This document shows positions 34,455-43,115 of a DNA stretch of 64,000 nucleotides, one piece after another (positions within the stretch are counted from its first letter, which is position 1; every line of letters starts with the position of its first letter). Both the position numbers and the translations under genes were made by a program. A model generated the notes under the pieces. It made no database searches and had not been told where the DNA came from. It saw nothing but the letters and a program-made list of their open reading frames with translations. The stretch is from Desulfobulbaceae bacterium (GTDB taxonomy: Bacteria; Desulfobacterota; Desulfobulbia; Desulfobulbales; Desulfocapsaceae). Location of the stretch: positions 38,051 to 102,050 of the forward strand of contig QKIH01000044.1 of assembly GCA_003249645.1 (NCBI GenBank), read 5' to 3'.

Positions 34455-36512
34455 CTATTCCTGTTCCGCAGCAGCAACAATCTTCTCTGCAATCATTACA
34501 GGAACCTCTTCATAGTGGCTGGGCTCAACGGTAAACACACCACGCCCACCTGTCATTGACGTGAGATCAGTTGCATACTCGAGAATCTCAGACATTGGTA
34601 CCTGGGCATTAATAATTTCAACCTTTTCATCCGAATCCATTCCCATTACCTTGCCGCGTCTGGAATTGAGGTCTCCCATTACATCGCCCACATGGTCTTT
34701 CCCTACTTTGATCACCATATCCATGATCGGTTCGAGTAAAACAAGCCCGGCCTCCTGGGCACCCTTTTTGAAAGCAAGTGATCCGGCGATCTTGAACGCC
34801 ATCTCCGATGAATCAACGTTATGAAAAGATCCGTCATAAAGAGAAATCTTCACATCAATCACAGGATAACCGGCAAGGACACCCTTCTCCATTGCTTCCT
34901 GAATACCTTTGTCAACAGCTGGACGGTATTGTTGTGGAATAACGCCGCCGACAATTTTATCCTCGAATTCGTACCCTTTTCCCGGGTTAGCAGCAATCTC
35001 AATCCAGCAATCTCCATACTGGCCACGGCCGCCACTCTGTTTTTTGTGTTTGCCCTGAACTTTTGCGCTGCCTCTAATCGTTTCCATGTATGGAATTTTC
35101 GGTTTTGAAAGTTCCATTGCCACACCGAATTTACGATTAATTTTTGACCCGACTACTTCAAGATGCACTTTTCCAACTCCGGAAATAAGCACTTCTTTTG
35201 TTTGAGCCTGGCGCACCAGTCTGAGCGTGAGATCTTCTTCGAGCATTCGTGTAATTGAACCGAACAGTTTTTCTTCTTCCCCTTTCTTTGCACTTACGGC
35301 ATAAGAAATTACTGGTTCCATCGCTTTGGGCGGCTCAAAAATTATCGGTGCACTCTGGTCGCACAAGGTATCACCTGTTACCGTTTCTTTCAGTTTAGCA
35401 ACAGCGACAATCATTCCAGGAGTTGCCTCGTCAACCGGCTTCTGTTCTTTTCCTTCCAGGACGTAGAGCTGACCGTATCGTTCCGCGCAATCCTTGGTCG
35501 CATTATAGAAGCTGTCCCCTTTCAGAGTTCCGCTATAAACCCTGAATATGGTAAGCCGTCCGGCATACGGATCAGCCATGGTTTTGAAAACAAGAGCCGA
35601 GAAAGGCTCAGCTGGATCAGGCTTTCTCTCAATAACATTTTCACCTGATTTATCAGTACCGGTAACAGCCGGCCTGTCGGCAGGAGACGGCAACAGATCG
35701 TTAATTAATTCAAGAACGGCTGCAGAACCAAGATTAGACGTCGCCGCACAAACACATACTGGGGCAATTTCACTGTTTAATACACCTGCTTTGAGTCCTG
35801 CCAGACATTCTTCAGCAGTCAGCTCACCCTCTTCGAGAAATTTTTCTATCAGATCATCATCGGTTTCAGCGACATTTTCCATCAGACTTTCACGATAGGT
35901 TGCGACTTCACCTTTCATTTCTGCCGGGATTTCAGTTTCGACATGCAAGCCTTTATCTCCATCAAAAAGATAGGCTTTCCCATGAATGATATCAATAAAA
36001 CCTTTGAAATTATCTTCAGCACCGATGGGCAAATGGACCACAACCGGTTTTACCGGCAGTTCTTCTTTTATTTCATTCAGGGTTTTTTCAAAGTTCGCCC
36101 GCTCTCTATCCATTTTGTTGATAACAACAAGACATGGCAGCCTCTTGTCCGCGATCATATCAGCAAACTTTATTGTCTGCCCTTTTACACCAAGCACTGC
36201 GCCGATAGTAAAAACAGCACTGTCACACACTTGCGTAGCAAACAGGGTTTCATTGATAAAGTTATCGTCTCCCGGGGTGTCGATTAAAAAGACTTCATGC
36301 TTTTTCCAGGAGTAATGATGAAAAGAGGAATTAATTGTAATGTTGCGTTTTTCTTCTTCCTCATCGTAATCAAGTACTGAAGAACCGTCATCTACCTTCC
36401 CTAAACGATTAGTCTTGCCCGCAGTGTAGAGCATGGCTTCAGCCAGCGATGTCTTTCCACAGTTTCCATGTCCAATTATTGCGATGTTTCTGACCATACT
36501 CGTATCCTGCAT
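34455..36512 (-). CDS. Elongation factor G-like GTPase (EF-G paralogue)
   Basis: A 685-residue translational GTPase with the five-domain EF-G layout. G1 is GHGNCGKTS (14-22), G3 DTPG (78-81) and G4 NKMD (132-135). Asp82 follows DTPG where canonical EF-G, EF-Tu and LepA have the catalytic His (LepA in this window reads DTPGH). This places it with the divergent EF-G-2/FusA2-like proteins and not housekeeping EF-G. AGGAG precedes the ATG. Its role could be ribosome recycling or a regulatory translocase function; neither is shown by sequence. No rpsL/rpsG/tuf context is present. Confidence 0.88.
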   Translation of the reverse strand: MQDTSMVRNIAIIGHGNCGKTSLAEAMLYTAGKTNRLGKVDDGSSVLDYDEEEEKRNITINSSFHHYSWKKHEVFLIDTPGDDNFINETLFATQVCDSAVFTIGAVLGVKGQTIKFADMIADKRLPCLVVINKMDRERANFEKTLNEIKEELPVKPVVVHLPIGAEDNFKGFIDIIHGKAYLFDGDKGLHVETEIPAEMKGEVATYRESLMENVAETDDDLIEKFLEEGELTAEECLAGLKAGVLNSEIAPVCVCAATSNLGSAAVLELINDLLPSPADRPAVTGTDKSGENVIERKPDPAEPFSALVFKTMADPYAGRLTIFRVYSGTLKGDSFYNATKDCAERYGQLYVLEGKEQKPVDEATPGMIVAVAKLKETVTGDTLCDQSAPIIFEPPKAMEPVISYAVSAKKGEEEKLFGSITRMLEEDLTLRLVRQAQTKEVLISGVGKVHLEVVGSKINRKFGVAMELSKPKIPYMETIRGSAKVQGKHKKQSGGRGQYGDCWIEIAANPGKGYEFEDKIVGGVIPQQYRPAVDKGIQEAMEKGVLAGYPVIDVKISLYDGSFHNVDSSEMAFKIAGSLAFKKGAQEAGLVLLEPIMDMVIKVGKDHVGDVMGDLNSRRGKVMGMDSDEKVEIINAQVPMSEILEYATDLTSMTGGRGVFTVEPSHYEEVPVMIAEKIVAAAEQE

Positions 36513-36612
36513 CTGTTTCTCCTAAATAATCGGTTAATCAAAATGCCAGCAGTATATGAACTTCAACAACAACCTGTCAGTAAAACAGTGATAAACGCTT
36601 TTAAACACTAAT

Positions 36613-36642
36613 CATATATTCATTTTATAAATTGATTGTCAA
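36613..36642 (-). promoter_or_regulatory. Sigma-70-like promoter for the EF-G-like gene
   Basis: On the minus strand a consensus -35 TTGACA (36637-36642) is followed 18 bases later by TATATG (36613-36618), about 100 bases before the start codon. The rest of the 36513-36803 gap is AT-rich; no other element or gene was seen in it. Confidence 0.5.
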
Positions 36643-36803
36643 GAGCCTTTAACAGTAATGTAATGTTATTAAAAAAATTGCCCTTTACAAAAAAAACCTT
36701 GTGAAAATCAATAACAAAAACTGGTCAAAATCGTTTCAACCTTGTAGTATTTCTAGTTCTTCAAAATCTATCAAAAAACCTTCTCAAACATATAATCCGC
36801 CAC

Positions 36804-38396
36804 GTGAAAAAACCTGCCAAAGACAGTTCTAAAATTGCCAAATCTGCCGGTGTAGTCGGCATTGCCGTCATGTTCAGCAGAGTACTCGGTTTAATCCGTG
36901 AACAGATTTTCGCTGGCTTGTTCGGGGCAGGATTTGCTTACGATGCATTCGTTGTCGCATTCAGAATACCCAACCTGCTTCGTGATCTTTTCGGCGAAGG
37001 GGCCCTCTCTGCTGCTTTCGTGACCGTCTTCAGTCAATACGACGAACGCTATGATGCAGAGCAAACATACAGACTGGCCTCAAATGTTCTTAGTTTTTTC
37101 GCAGTGTTTATCAGTATTCTGGTTCTTATAGCGTCCCTGTTTGCAGAAAACATCGTCACCCTCCTTGCTCCCGGTTTTAATTCGATCCCAGGAAAAGTTG
37201 AATTAACAGCAACACTTACCAGGATTATGCTGCCATTTTTGCTGCTCATTTCACTCTCTGCTGTAGTCATGGGTATGTTGAACACAAGAGGTCGTTTTTT
37301 CATTCCATCCCTTGCCTCTAGCTTTTTCAATCTTGGTTCAATAGTAGGCGGTTTATCCCTTGTTTATATCCTGCCGCATTATGGCATCGAACCCATAATA
37401 GGAATGGCGATCGGCACATTGACCGGCGGCCTTTTACAACTGCTGATTCAGTTGCCCACGTTACGACGAACCGGCTTCAGGTACAGGCCACAGTTAAACC
37501 TGAAAGATCCCGGACTTATCAGAGTGTTAAAACTCATGATCCCGGCAACCATAGGTCTTTCTGCTGTCCAGCTGAATATTTTTATCAACACCAATTTTGC
37601 CGCCTCATGCGGAGAGGGCTCGGTGAGCTGGCTGAACTATGCCTTCAGGCTAGTACAACTGCCGATAGGCATGTTCGGCGTTGCTCTATCTATCGCCGTA
37701 CTGCCGGTTTTTGGCAGATTAACAGCAAACCGTGACATTTCAGGCCTTAAAGAAACACTTGCATCTTCTTTGAGCATGGTCTTTTGCCTGACTATTCCTG
37801 CTGCGGCCGGTCTCATAATGCTGGCAGACCCTATCATAGGTATTATTTTTGAGCGAGGAGCCTTTACCTCAGCCGATACATCTGCCACGGCCCATGCTCT
37901 CAGTTTTTACGCGATCGGTCTTTTTGCCTATTCAGCAAATAAGCTTTTAGTCCCTGCCTTCTATGCTCTTGATGATACAAAATACCCTGTCATGGGGTCT
38001 TTTCTTTCCGTGGCAATCAATATCGCATTCATCCACTTTACCATCAGCAGTCTGCAACATCTCAGTATTGCACTTTCGACTTCTGTTACCATGCTCTTCA
38101 ACTTTCTCTTTCTCAGCACGGTACTTTATATAAAACTAAAGGGTTTTTCCGTATCGTATCTTGTAGGCGCTCTTGGAAAAATATTCCTCAGCACTGCTGC
38201 CATGATACTGATAATTTACCTTGCAAAAACAATCATGAGCAATTGGTTCAGCAATACTCTGCTTTATCAGATTACAGCGCTGGTCATAACCATATCATGC
38301 GCAGTCGCTATCTATGGCAGCAGTCTATATCTTTTAAAACTTCAGGAACTGGTCGAACTGACTTCTAAATTTAAAAGTCGCTTCAGTCGCAGTTGA
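36804..38396 (+). CDS. murJ: Lipid II flippase MurJ (MviN)
   Basis: A 530-residue integral membrane protein with about 14 hydrophobic helices. The N-terminal KSAGVVGIAVMFSRVLGLIRE and RIPNLLRDLFGEGALSAAF segments are characteristic of MurJ. It flips lipid-linked peptidoglycan precursor across the inner membrane. Start is GTG. It is convergent with the phasin-like gene 9 bases downstream. Confidence 0.95.
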   Translation: MKKPAKDSSKIAKSAGVVGIAVMFSRVLGLIREQIFAGLFGAGFAYDAFVVAFRIPNLLRDLFGEGALSAAFVTVFSQYDERYDAEQTYRLASNVLSFFAVFISILVLIASLFAENIVTLLAPGFNSIPGKVELTATLTRIMLPFLLLISLSAVVMGMLNTRGRFFIPSLASSFFNLGSIVGGLSLVYILPHYGIEPIIGMAIGTLTGGLLQLLIQLPTLRRTGFRYRPQLNLKDPGLIRVLKLMIPATIGLSAVQLNIFINTNFAASCGEGSVSWLNYAFRLVQLPIGMFGVALSIAVLPVFGRLTANRDISGLKETLASSLSMVFCLTIPAAAGLIMLADPIIGIIFERGAFTSADTSATAHALSFYAIGLFAYSANKLLVPAFYALDDTKYPVMGSFLSVAINIAFIHFTISSLQHLSIALSTSVTMLFNFLFLSTVLYIKLKGFSVSYLVGALGKIFLSTAAMILIIYLAKTIMSNWFSNTLLYQITALVITISCAVAIYGSSLYLLKLQELVELTSKFKSRFSRS

Positions 38397-38404
38397 TAAG
38401 CTTA

Positions 38405-38692
38405 CTATTCTTTTTTCATTGCAAGTATTTCTGCACGCAATGCTGCAATATCGTCTTTAGTGGCAATATCGAGTTTGGAAATGGCTTTTCCAACCACTTC
38501 GTCCACCTGCTTTTTGATATCTTCTTTTGACTCTTCTGATCTTGCCATCAACTCATCAACCAGCTTTTTACCTTCCTGCTCAGTCAGCTTTCCTTTCTCG
38601 ATAAAATCTTTCGCAACTTCTTCAATTTTTTCTTTTGTCAGAGAGGCGACTCCAAGTCCTGTCAACATTGCTTTTTTTATCAATTCTATCAT
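38405..38692 (-). CDS. Phasin-like small helical protein
   Basis: A 95-residue charged, fully helical protein (about 25-60 rich in Lys/Glu/Asp) with a hydrophobic N terminus and the ATKDDIAALRAEI tail, resembling the polyhydroxyalkanoate granule-associated/phasin-like family common in Desulfobacterota. No PHA synthase is present here. Its ATG overlaps the dus stop (ATGA), so it is translationally coupled to dus. Confidence 0.75.
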   Translation of the reverse strand: MIELIKKAMLTGLGVASLTKEKIEEVAKDFIEKGKLTEQEGKKLVDELMARSEESKEDIKKQVDEVVGKAISKLDIATKDDIAALRAEILAMKKE

Positions 38693-39678
38693 TTGGTTTC
38701 CTCCAGATAAGGATTTATCTCAAAAAACTGATCCGCCTTGTTTTTAGCTTCCTGCATTGACTGACTTCTCTGAACTGCAGTGGCCAATGAATGACCGAAC
38801 GTGAAAGACTCGGCATACAGGGTTGTAAACTGTTTTAACCGACCTAGCTGCCTGTTGCCCTCGAAACGCAATTGAAGCAATTCAAAAAACCGGTTGAATA
38901 TTTCTTTCCTATCCCAAACCCTTTTTTCAACTTCCCCCTTTTTCAAGGCCGCCGCGATATCACAAAACAACCACGGGCGTACAACTGCACCTCGTCCGAG
39001 CATTAATCCGTCTGCTCCTGAAACTTTAAAACAATTCAGCGCATCTTCAACAGAAAATATGCCGCCATTAGCAAATACCGGAATATTTACAGCTTCTTTA
39101 GCATACGCCACCCACTGCCAGTGTGGCTTCCTGCAGAACTTATCTGTGTTGAAGCGCGCATGAACAGTTATCAGGTTTACCCCTGCATCCTCAAGCATAC
39201 GGCAATAGTCGACAAATTTATTTTTATCAGAACTCTCTCCCAATCTTATTTTCACCGACAACGGCAACCTGGTTTTCTTCCGCAATGCCAAAAGTATTGC
39301 AATTAATTTAGGATGATCGGAGCTTAAATAAACACCGGCCCCCTCCCTTCGCAATTGTGGTGCAGGACAACCCAAATTTAGATCAATACCTTCACCGCCA
39401 AGCTGTTCAATCTTTTCAATTGCAGCATCTATCACCGAAATCTGAGCTAAATAGAGCTGGTAAAACAAAGGTCTTTCCTGATCACATTTAATGAGCAACG
39501 GGGAAACCTTCGGGTTATCACCAGGTAATCTTGATGCTGAAAGCATTTCTGTAAAGAGAAGACCGGCACCGCCAATTTCTGTTACAAGAGTCCGAAGAGC
39601 CGAGTGTGAAAGACCAACCATTGGAGCAAGGGCTAAAGGAGAACCTATTACTTGCTCTCCGAGCACAACATTATTCAT
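38689..39678 (-). CDS. dus: tRNA-dihydrouridine synthase
   Basis: A 329-residue FMN-dependent TIM-barrel enzyme: ALAPMVGLSHSALR at the N terminus, NLGCPAPQLRREGAG around the catalytic region, and VFANGGIFSVEDAL plus DGLMLGRGA near the C terminus. It reduces specific uridines in tRNA. The target position cannot be told from sequence. It lies 14 bases after the HEAT/PilZ gene and overlaps the phasin-like gene. Confidence 0.92.
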   Translation of the reverse strand: MNNVVLGEQVIGSPLALAPMVGLSHSALRTLVTEIGGAGLLFTEMLSASRLPGDNPKVSPLLIKCDQERPLFYQLYLAQISVIDAAIEKIEQLGGEGIDLNLGCPAPQLRREGAGVYLSSDHPKLIAILLALRKKTRLPLSVKIRLGESSDKNKFVDYCRMLEDAGVNLITVHARFNTDKFCRKPHWQWVAYAKEAVNIPVFANGGIFSVEDALNCFKVSGADGLMLGRGAVVRPWLFCDIAAALKKGEVEKRVWDRKEIFNRFFELLQLRFEGNRQLGRLKQFTTLYAESFTFGHSLATAVQRSQSMQEAKNKADQFFEINPYLEETK

Positions 39679-39692
39679 AAAACAATCATTTA

Positions 39693-42047
39693 CTATTGCG
39701 TGATCTCCATAATCTCATTTTGTTCTAATGGATCCTGAAATTTCACATGTATAGAGAATTTTTTCTCACTATTTTTAAGATCTTTAGCAGCAACTATCGT
39801 TCCCACCCGGATAAAATGTTCTTCATCCTTATGGCTTGGAATGCTGCACTCAACCATCTTTCCCAACAGAAGCATAGGATTAATTTTCTCTGATACAGAA
39901 ATGATATAACTCAGCCCTGCGCGTGAGATATCATCCAGAACTCCTTTTACAAATCTCTTGTTTCCTGATTTTCCGTATGTATCAAGCATCCGACACTGAA
40001 TCGTTCTACTGAGCCGGAAACGTGGATAGTCCCGCCGGTCTTTACCTGCTATTTTTATGAGTTCTGCCAAAATATCAAATTTACTGCAAAACTGATGAAA
40101 TTTCTGATCAAAATATGGAAATTTTTCAAGAAAATGATCATAGCTTTTTCTCGAAAGAACGTGCAGACTGCAGAATGTATTTGCTTTTATTGTATAGGTC
40201 CACACGGCACATGAAAAGAACGTTGCCACCCCAATCGCTTCTCCAGCTTTCATTTTCTTAAGGAAAAGCGACCGTCCATGGTTATCACACTCAACATTAA
40301 CCTGCCCTTCATTGATAAAATAAAGACAAGGATCTATTTCCCCTGTCATGACAATCGGCTCGCCGGCATCATAGTGCTCATTGACCAGGCATTCTAGCAA
40401 TGCATTACATTCATCACTTGAAAAATATTGTTGAAATTCCTCCAAAAGTGAGAAACTGTTTGCTGAAAACGGTAAAAGTTTTTCACTTTCAATAAATTCC
40501 TCTGCTGCAATCACATCCTCCAAGGCCATCGGATTTAGCGACAATAACTTATTCTGCAAATACTGAGCTGTTACAAAATCCTTTTTCTTTGCAAACAATT
40601 TTATCTGTTCTAAAACAAAGCTGGTTGCCTGCTCTGTCTTGCCTGTCTGGATAAGCAGAAGAGCTTCCTCTTCAATTGCTCTCGCCTGGTTAGATTTTTT
40701 CTCTTTCGTGTTGCCTGTTGACTCAAATTTTACATCGTCCTGTAAACCGTTTCCTGCCTTTATCTCATGACGAATAATCGGCACCAAATAGTGAAGCGTA
40801 TTTTCAACTGCATAGATCAATTGATGATGTTGCGCCTTGTCCGATTTAAGCTCTTCTAACAGCAAAGACAGCTCTTCAACTGTTTTTCTGCTGGGAAACG
40901 ACTTCAGAGCAAGACTTGTGACACTGAGAAGCTGACCATAAACATTATTGGCGATCAGCGACCTCTTCACTATGATCTCCTGTAAGCATTTTTCTATCTC
41001 GTCCCCGTCAAATGTTCCAAGCTGCATAACAATTTGGGGTTTGAGCTCATCTGCAACCAGATTTATTGCTTCCAAAACCCTTGCCTTAGCACGCCTTCTG
41101 TCAAAAACAGCAATGCAGTGTATTACATACTGCTGGACAAGGATATCCTTGCAAGACAGATATGGCCGAACATACTGATATGCTTCGTCGTCTCCTGTCT
41201 TTTCGTAGATCCTTATAATTTGCCGGACCACAGCACTTGAATTTGTTTTACTGAGACAATCATTAAATATGCTATACGCATCTCTATCATATCCTGCCAA
41301 TAGCGTGACAAGAGAATCCTGTTCCTGGCTATTTTCTGTGCGAATAAGTTTGTTTACCAAAAAGATCACAGCTCTTTTACCCAAAAACAACAATGTTTTT
41401 GCAGCATTCTTCCTATCAATTTCGTCGTTCGCAAGACACTTCTCAGTTATGTTGCTCAATATCTCTTTGGTCGCGATATTCTCCTGCAATTTCCTGACCA
41501 TCTCTGTAAATTGAGGAGTTTTTTCAAGAATACCCTGCAGAATCTGGGCTAGAATCTCTAAAAAAGGGATAGTTTTCTGCCATTGGTCACCGGCAAGCAA
41601 TAGCAGTAATATCCTCCTCATTTGGCTAAAAGCAGATCCTAAGCTGCTGCTGGTTTGACTTTCAACACGCAGGAATTGAATCGAGAGTGAGAGAATTTGC
41701 AAAAAATAGAATTCTGATCCGGCATCAGGCAATTTTTTCGTTGTTGCACTGATGATTTTCAGTACATTCTCACGAGCAATGGCTGAGAAACGGAGTCCTT
41801 TTTTTAGCTGGAGAATATATTTTTCGAACTCTAACCTATTGTCCGAAAAATAAAAATTTACCAATACTTGCGGCAACTCTTCATTAAAGACCTTCTTCTC
41901 AAGCGGTTCCATATTCCCTTCGATAAATGAATTGCAATCTGCAACAAATATTGAGGAAGAATTGGTATTTTTCTGTAATTCAGCCTGATGAATAATTTCT
42001 TTTGCTTTGTCTAATATCCGTATTGAATCAATCTGATTTTTATTCAT
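39693..42047 (-). CDS. HEAT-like scaffold with cyclic-nucleotide-binding and PilZ domains
   Basis: A 784-residue cytoplasmic protein. Residues about 1-530 are helical and HEAT/ARM-like; about 535-650 form a cyclic-nucleotide-binding (CNB) fold; about 670-780 form a PilZ domain. PilZ carries both c-di-GMP motifs: RxxxR at R672/R676 (RDYPR) and DxSxxG at D706-G711 (DISRAG). In the CNB domain the GE of the phosphate cassette is present (AGEAIGV), but the Arg that normally holds the cyclic phosphate appears to be replaced (CAVWTYTIKA), so cAMP binding is doubtful. It is likely a c-di-GMP effector. An adenylate cyclase lies 1 kb upstream on the same strand. Confidence 0.85.
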   Translation of the reverse strand: MNKNQIDSIRILDKAKEIIHQAELQKNTNSSSIFVADCNSFIEGNMEPLEKKVFNEELPQVLVNFYFSDNRLEFEKYILQLKKGLRFSAIARENVLKIISATTKKLPDAGSEFYFLQILSLSIQFLRVESQTSSSLGSAFSQMRRILLLLLAGDQWQKTIPFLEILAQILQGILEKTPQFTEMVRKLQENIATKEILSNITEKCLANDEIDRKNAAKTLLFLGKRAVIFLVNKLIRTENSQEQDSLVTLLAGYDRDAYSIFNDCLSKTNSSAVVRQIIRIYEKTGDDEAYQYVRPYLSCKDILVQQYVIHCIAVFDRRRAKARVLEAINLVADELKPQIVMQLGTFDGDEIEKCLQEIIVKRSLIANNVYGQLLSVTSLALKSFPSRKTVEELSLLLEELKSDKAQHHQLIYAVENTLHYLVPIIRHEIKAGNGLQDDVKFESTGNTKEKKSNQARAIEEEALLLIQTGKTEQATSFVLEQIKLFAKKKDFVTAQYLQNKLLSLNPMALEDVIAAEEFIESEKLLPFSANSFSLLEEFQQYFSSDECNALLECLVNEHYDAGEPIVMTGEIDPCLYFINEGQVNVECDNHGRSLFLKKMKAGEAIGVATFFSCAVWTYTIKANTFCSLHVLSRKSYDHFLEKFPYFDQKFHQFCSKFDILAELIKIAGKDRRDYPRFRLSRTIQCRMLDTYGKSGNKRFVKGVLDDISRAGLSYIISVSEKINPMLLLGKMVECSIPSHKDEEHFIRVGTIVAAKDLKNSEKKFSIHVKFQDPLEQNEIMEITQ

Positions 42048-42147
42048 AAAGTGGTGTCATCATCGTTAATATTGCAGTTTGTCCTTTTTTCGCTCCCCAG
42101 CTTACACTGACAACACCAACACTTTATCAGGCACCATCATAAATTTC

Positions 42148-42188
42148 AAAAAAAAAGCCGACTCTAAAAAATTAGAGTCGGCTTTTTC
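42148..42188 (-). terminator. Terminator after the lipoprotein gene
   Basis: An 11-bp perfect stem (GCCGACTCTAA with TTAGAGTCGGC), a 4-base loop, and on the minus strand a T run (A tract 42148-42156). Its other side also has T5, so it could act in both directions. Confidence 0.9.
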
Positions 42189-42207
42189 TATTGTTAAAAT
42201 CTACAGG

Positions 42208-42690
42208 TTAATTTATCGGCTGACCAAATGGATCCAATGATTTCGCTGCTGTAAGATTTTGAGTGACCATCAATTCAACTTTTGTTGAGAAAAATTCGTC
42301 CTTCATGATCATCATGCATGTCTTCCCAGGTTTGCTGAAGGCCAAAACTATTGTTTTATCATGAATATTTTCACCATCGAAACGCCATTTATTATTTCTC
42401 ATTGAAGCAACAACAAAATCCTTCAGAGAAGTCATATCAACCTTCCCCTTATAATTAAATACCCCTCCGGAAAAATTTTCATTACGGATGGACATTTCGG
42501 TAGTGTCATATTTCATCTCAATCGGCATTTGAATATCATTGAAAGTCCCGACCTGATTTGAAGCGGGTGGAAGCGGGATTGCGATATCAGTTGATGCAAC
42601 TGGTTTTGAACTACAGCCGGCTAGCACAGTAAAAAAAAGTACTACTCCGATTAAACCGAAAAATTTAATTCCTGTCTGTTTCTTTTGCAT
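42208..42690 (-). CDS. Uncharacterised lipoprotein
   Basis: A 160-residue protein with a signal peptide ending in a clear lipobox (LAGC, Cys at about 26). The mature part is a small alpha/beta domain with MRNNKWRFDGEN and a MTSLKDFVVASMR-like helix, a pattern I associate with DUF-type outer-membrane lipoproteins; I cannot name the family. The longest frame starts at 42759, but GGGAGG seven bases before the ATG at 42690 and the signal peptide decide for 42690. It lies between the adenylate cyclase and the HEAT/PilZ gene. Confidence 0.82.
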   Translation of the reverse strand: MQKKQTGIKFFGLIGVVLFFTVLAGCSSKPVASTDIAIPLPPASNQVGTFNDIQMPIEMKYDTTEMSIRNENFSGGVFNYKGKVDMTSLKDFVVASMRNNKWRFDGENIHDKTIVLAFSKPGKTCMMIMKDEFFSTKVELMVTQNLTAAKSLDPFGQPIN

Positions 42691-42866
42691 GCAGCATCCT
42701 CCCTTTTGGACTATAAGAATAGGTATAAAATGACATTTTTTAATTCTTATTATCAACAATCTTTTCGAGTAAAATAATTAGTTAAAATTCTAAGAAATGT
42801 CTAGCAATAAAGGCATTTGAATAAATTTTATTCTTTTTCATAATTACTCTTACCAAATCTCAGCAA

Positions 42867-43115
42867 ATGGCCAACAAAGAAAACGACAGTTCAAATACGA
42901 AAATTGTGTTTATTGAATCCCTTCCGATAAAGCTCGGCCAGCTCTTGAAAATCGCTGACTGTGTTCAAGACGGGATAGAGGCAAAAATTCGCATTCAGGG
43001 GGGAGAAGTGCTGGTCAATAATGAAATTGAAACGCGACGCGGCCGCCAGTTAAAAGAAGGCGATATAGTCACCTATGCCAACATGCACTATCTAATCACT
43101 CAGAACGGGAACTAG
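42867..43115 (+). CDS. S4-domain RNA-binding protein (YbcJ/RqcP-like)
   Basis: An 82-residue protein that is essentially one S4 domain (ESLPIKLGQLLKIADCVQDG ... EVLVNNEIETRRGRQLKEGD). Such proteins bind structured RNA, often on the ribosome. Its 3' end overlaps the 3' end of the convergent adenylate cyclase gene by 24 bases, so the two mRNAs would be antisense at their ends. Confidence 0.85.
   Translation: MANKENDSSNTKIVFIESLPIKLGQLLKIADCVQDGIEAKIRIQGGEVLVNNEIETRRGRQLKEGDIVTYANMHYLITQNGN

Noticed and set aside
39693..42047. HEAT/CNB protein as a proven cAMP receptor
   Set aside because: The Arg of the phosphate-binding cassette appears to be replaced, so only the c-di-GMP site is supported.
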